Below are positions 63,913-64,000 of a stretch of 64,000 nucleotides of DNA, piece after piece. Within the stretch, counting starts at the first letter, position 1. Every line of letters starts with the position of its first letter. The stretch is from assembly GCA_958496175.1 (NCBI GenBank), contig OY292276.1, positions 14,402,001 to 14,466,000 on the forward strand. Reading direction: 5' to 3'. Under the pieces are notes generated by a model. The model was given only the letters and a program-made list of their open reading frames with translations. It had not been told where the DNA came from and searched no databases. Made by a program: the position numbers and the translations under genes. The DNA is from Sisyra terminalis. Taxonomy: Eukaryota; Arthropoda; Insecta; Neuroptera; Sisyridae.

Positions 63913-64000
63913 CTTTAATATATAGCTTTCTTATAAATCATTTCACTTAATATTTATACTGCAATATTTTTATGTATTGAAATACAGAACAATATTTATT

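Larger units (their letters stand above)
57345..64000 (+). other. Partial intron after coding exon 3, to the window end
   Basis: The next exon should begin with one base completing an Arg codon (CG|N) and continue PAN 2. I looked for such a start after an acceptor and found none, so the intron probably runs past 64000 (at least 6.6 kb). It contains a foldback-like block at 58396-58925, a (GACA)n-type run near 59380-59400, a repeat fragment at 63251-63302 and a hAT-like terminus near the end. GC-richer patches at about 61495-61640 and 61860-62165 have frames broken by stops and no recognised domain. Confidence 0.6.

Overview
This is AT-rich animal nuclear DNA, almost certainly from an insect. 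It has GT-AG introns, long introns, many short non-autonomous DNA transposons and no operon-like packing. The order cannot be fixed from the sequence. The only host gene I can support is a plus-strand gene whose first three coding exons lie in the window. They encode a secretory signal peptide, a Thr/Pro-rich linker, one complete PAN/apple module and the start of a second. This layout, together with the wording of the conserved blocks, fits the insect PAN + zona pellucida (ZP) apical extracellular matrix proteins (nyobe/neyo/morpheyus/trynity type; NompA is a more distant relative). The ZP domain, the transmembrane segment and the 3' end would lie beyond position 64000.

Layout. Positions 1-30365 are non-coding: either upstream sequence or, more likely, a large 5' intron, because the first coding exon opens with a strong splice acceptor and a short piece of 5' UTR. 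Coding exons are at 30366-30556 (ATG at 30385), 33462-33674 and 57143-57344. They are separated by introns of 2,905 bp and 23,468 bp. The reading phase closes exactly at both junctions (phase 1/phase 1, phase 1/phase 1, then phase 2 out). Positions 57345-64000 are intron sequence again.

The rest is non-coding and heavily seeded with short palindromic transposon relatives (MITE or foldback type). Several have target-site duplications that can be read directly. (a) Two copies, at 4195-4815 and 44728-45335, are almost full-length inverted repeats with 9-10 bp duplications, as in Mutator-like elements. (b) Two copies, at 4934-5520 and 31632-32050, have TTAA flanks. (c) hAT-like elements with 8-bp duplications are at 10905-11370 and 51570-51811. 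(d) A palindromic family at 8181-8421 and 40127-40439 carries a hammerhead-ribozyme-like core; one copy has a 12-bp flanking duplication. (e) A MITE is present at 29290-29556 and inverted at 41459-41730; the end of the first copy is caught up in a two-unit tandem duplication just upstream of the first coding exon. (f) Single foldback elements lie at 5694-6094, 44316-44524 and 58396-58925. No transposase, reverse transcriptase, tRNA, rRNA or CRISPR was recognised. The most unusual items are the hammerhead-like foldback family and the foldback pair with 9-10 bp duplications.
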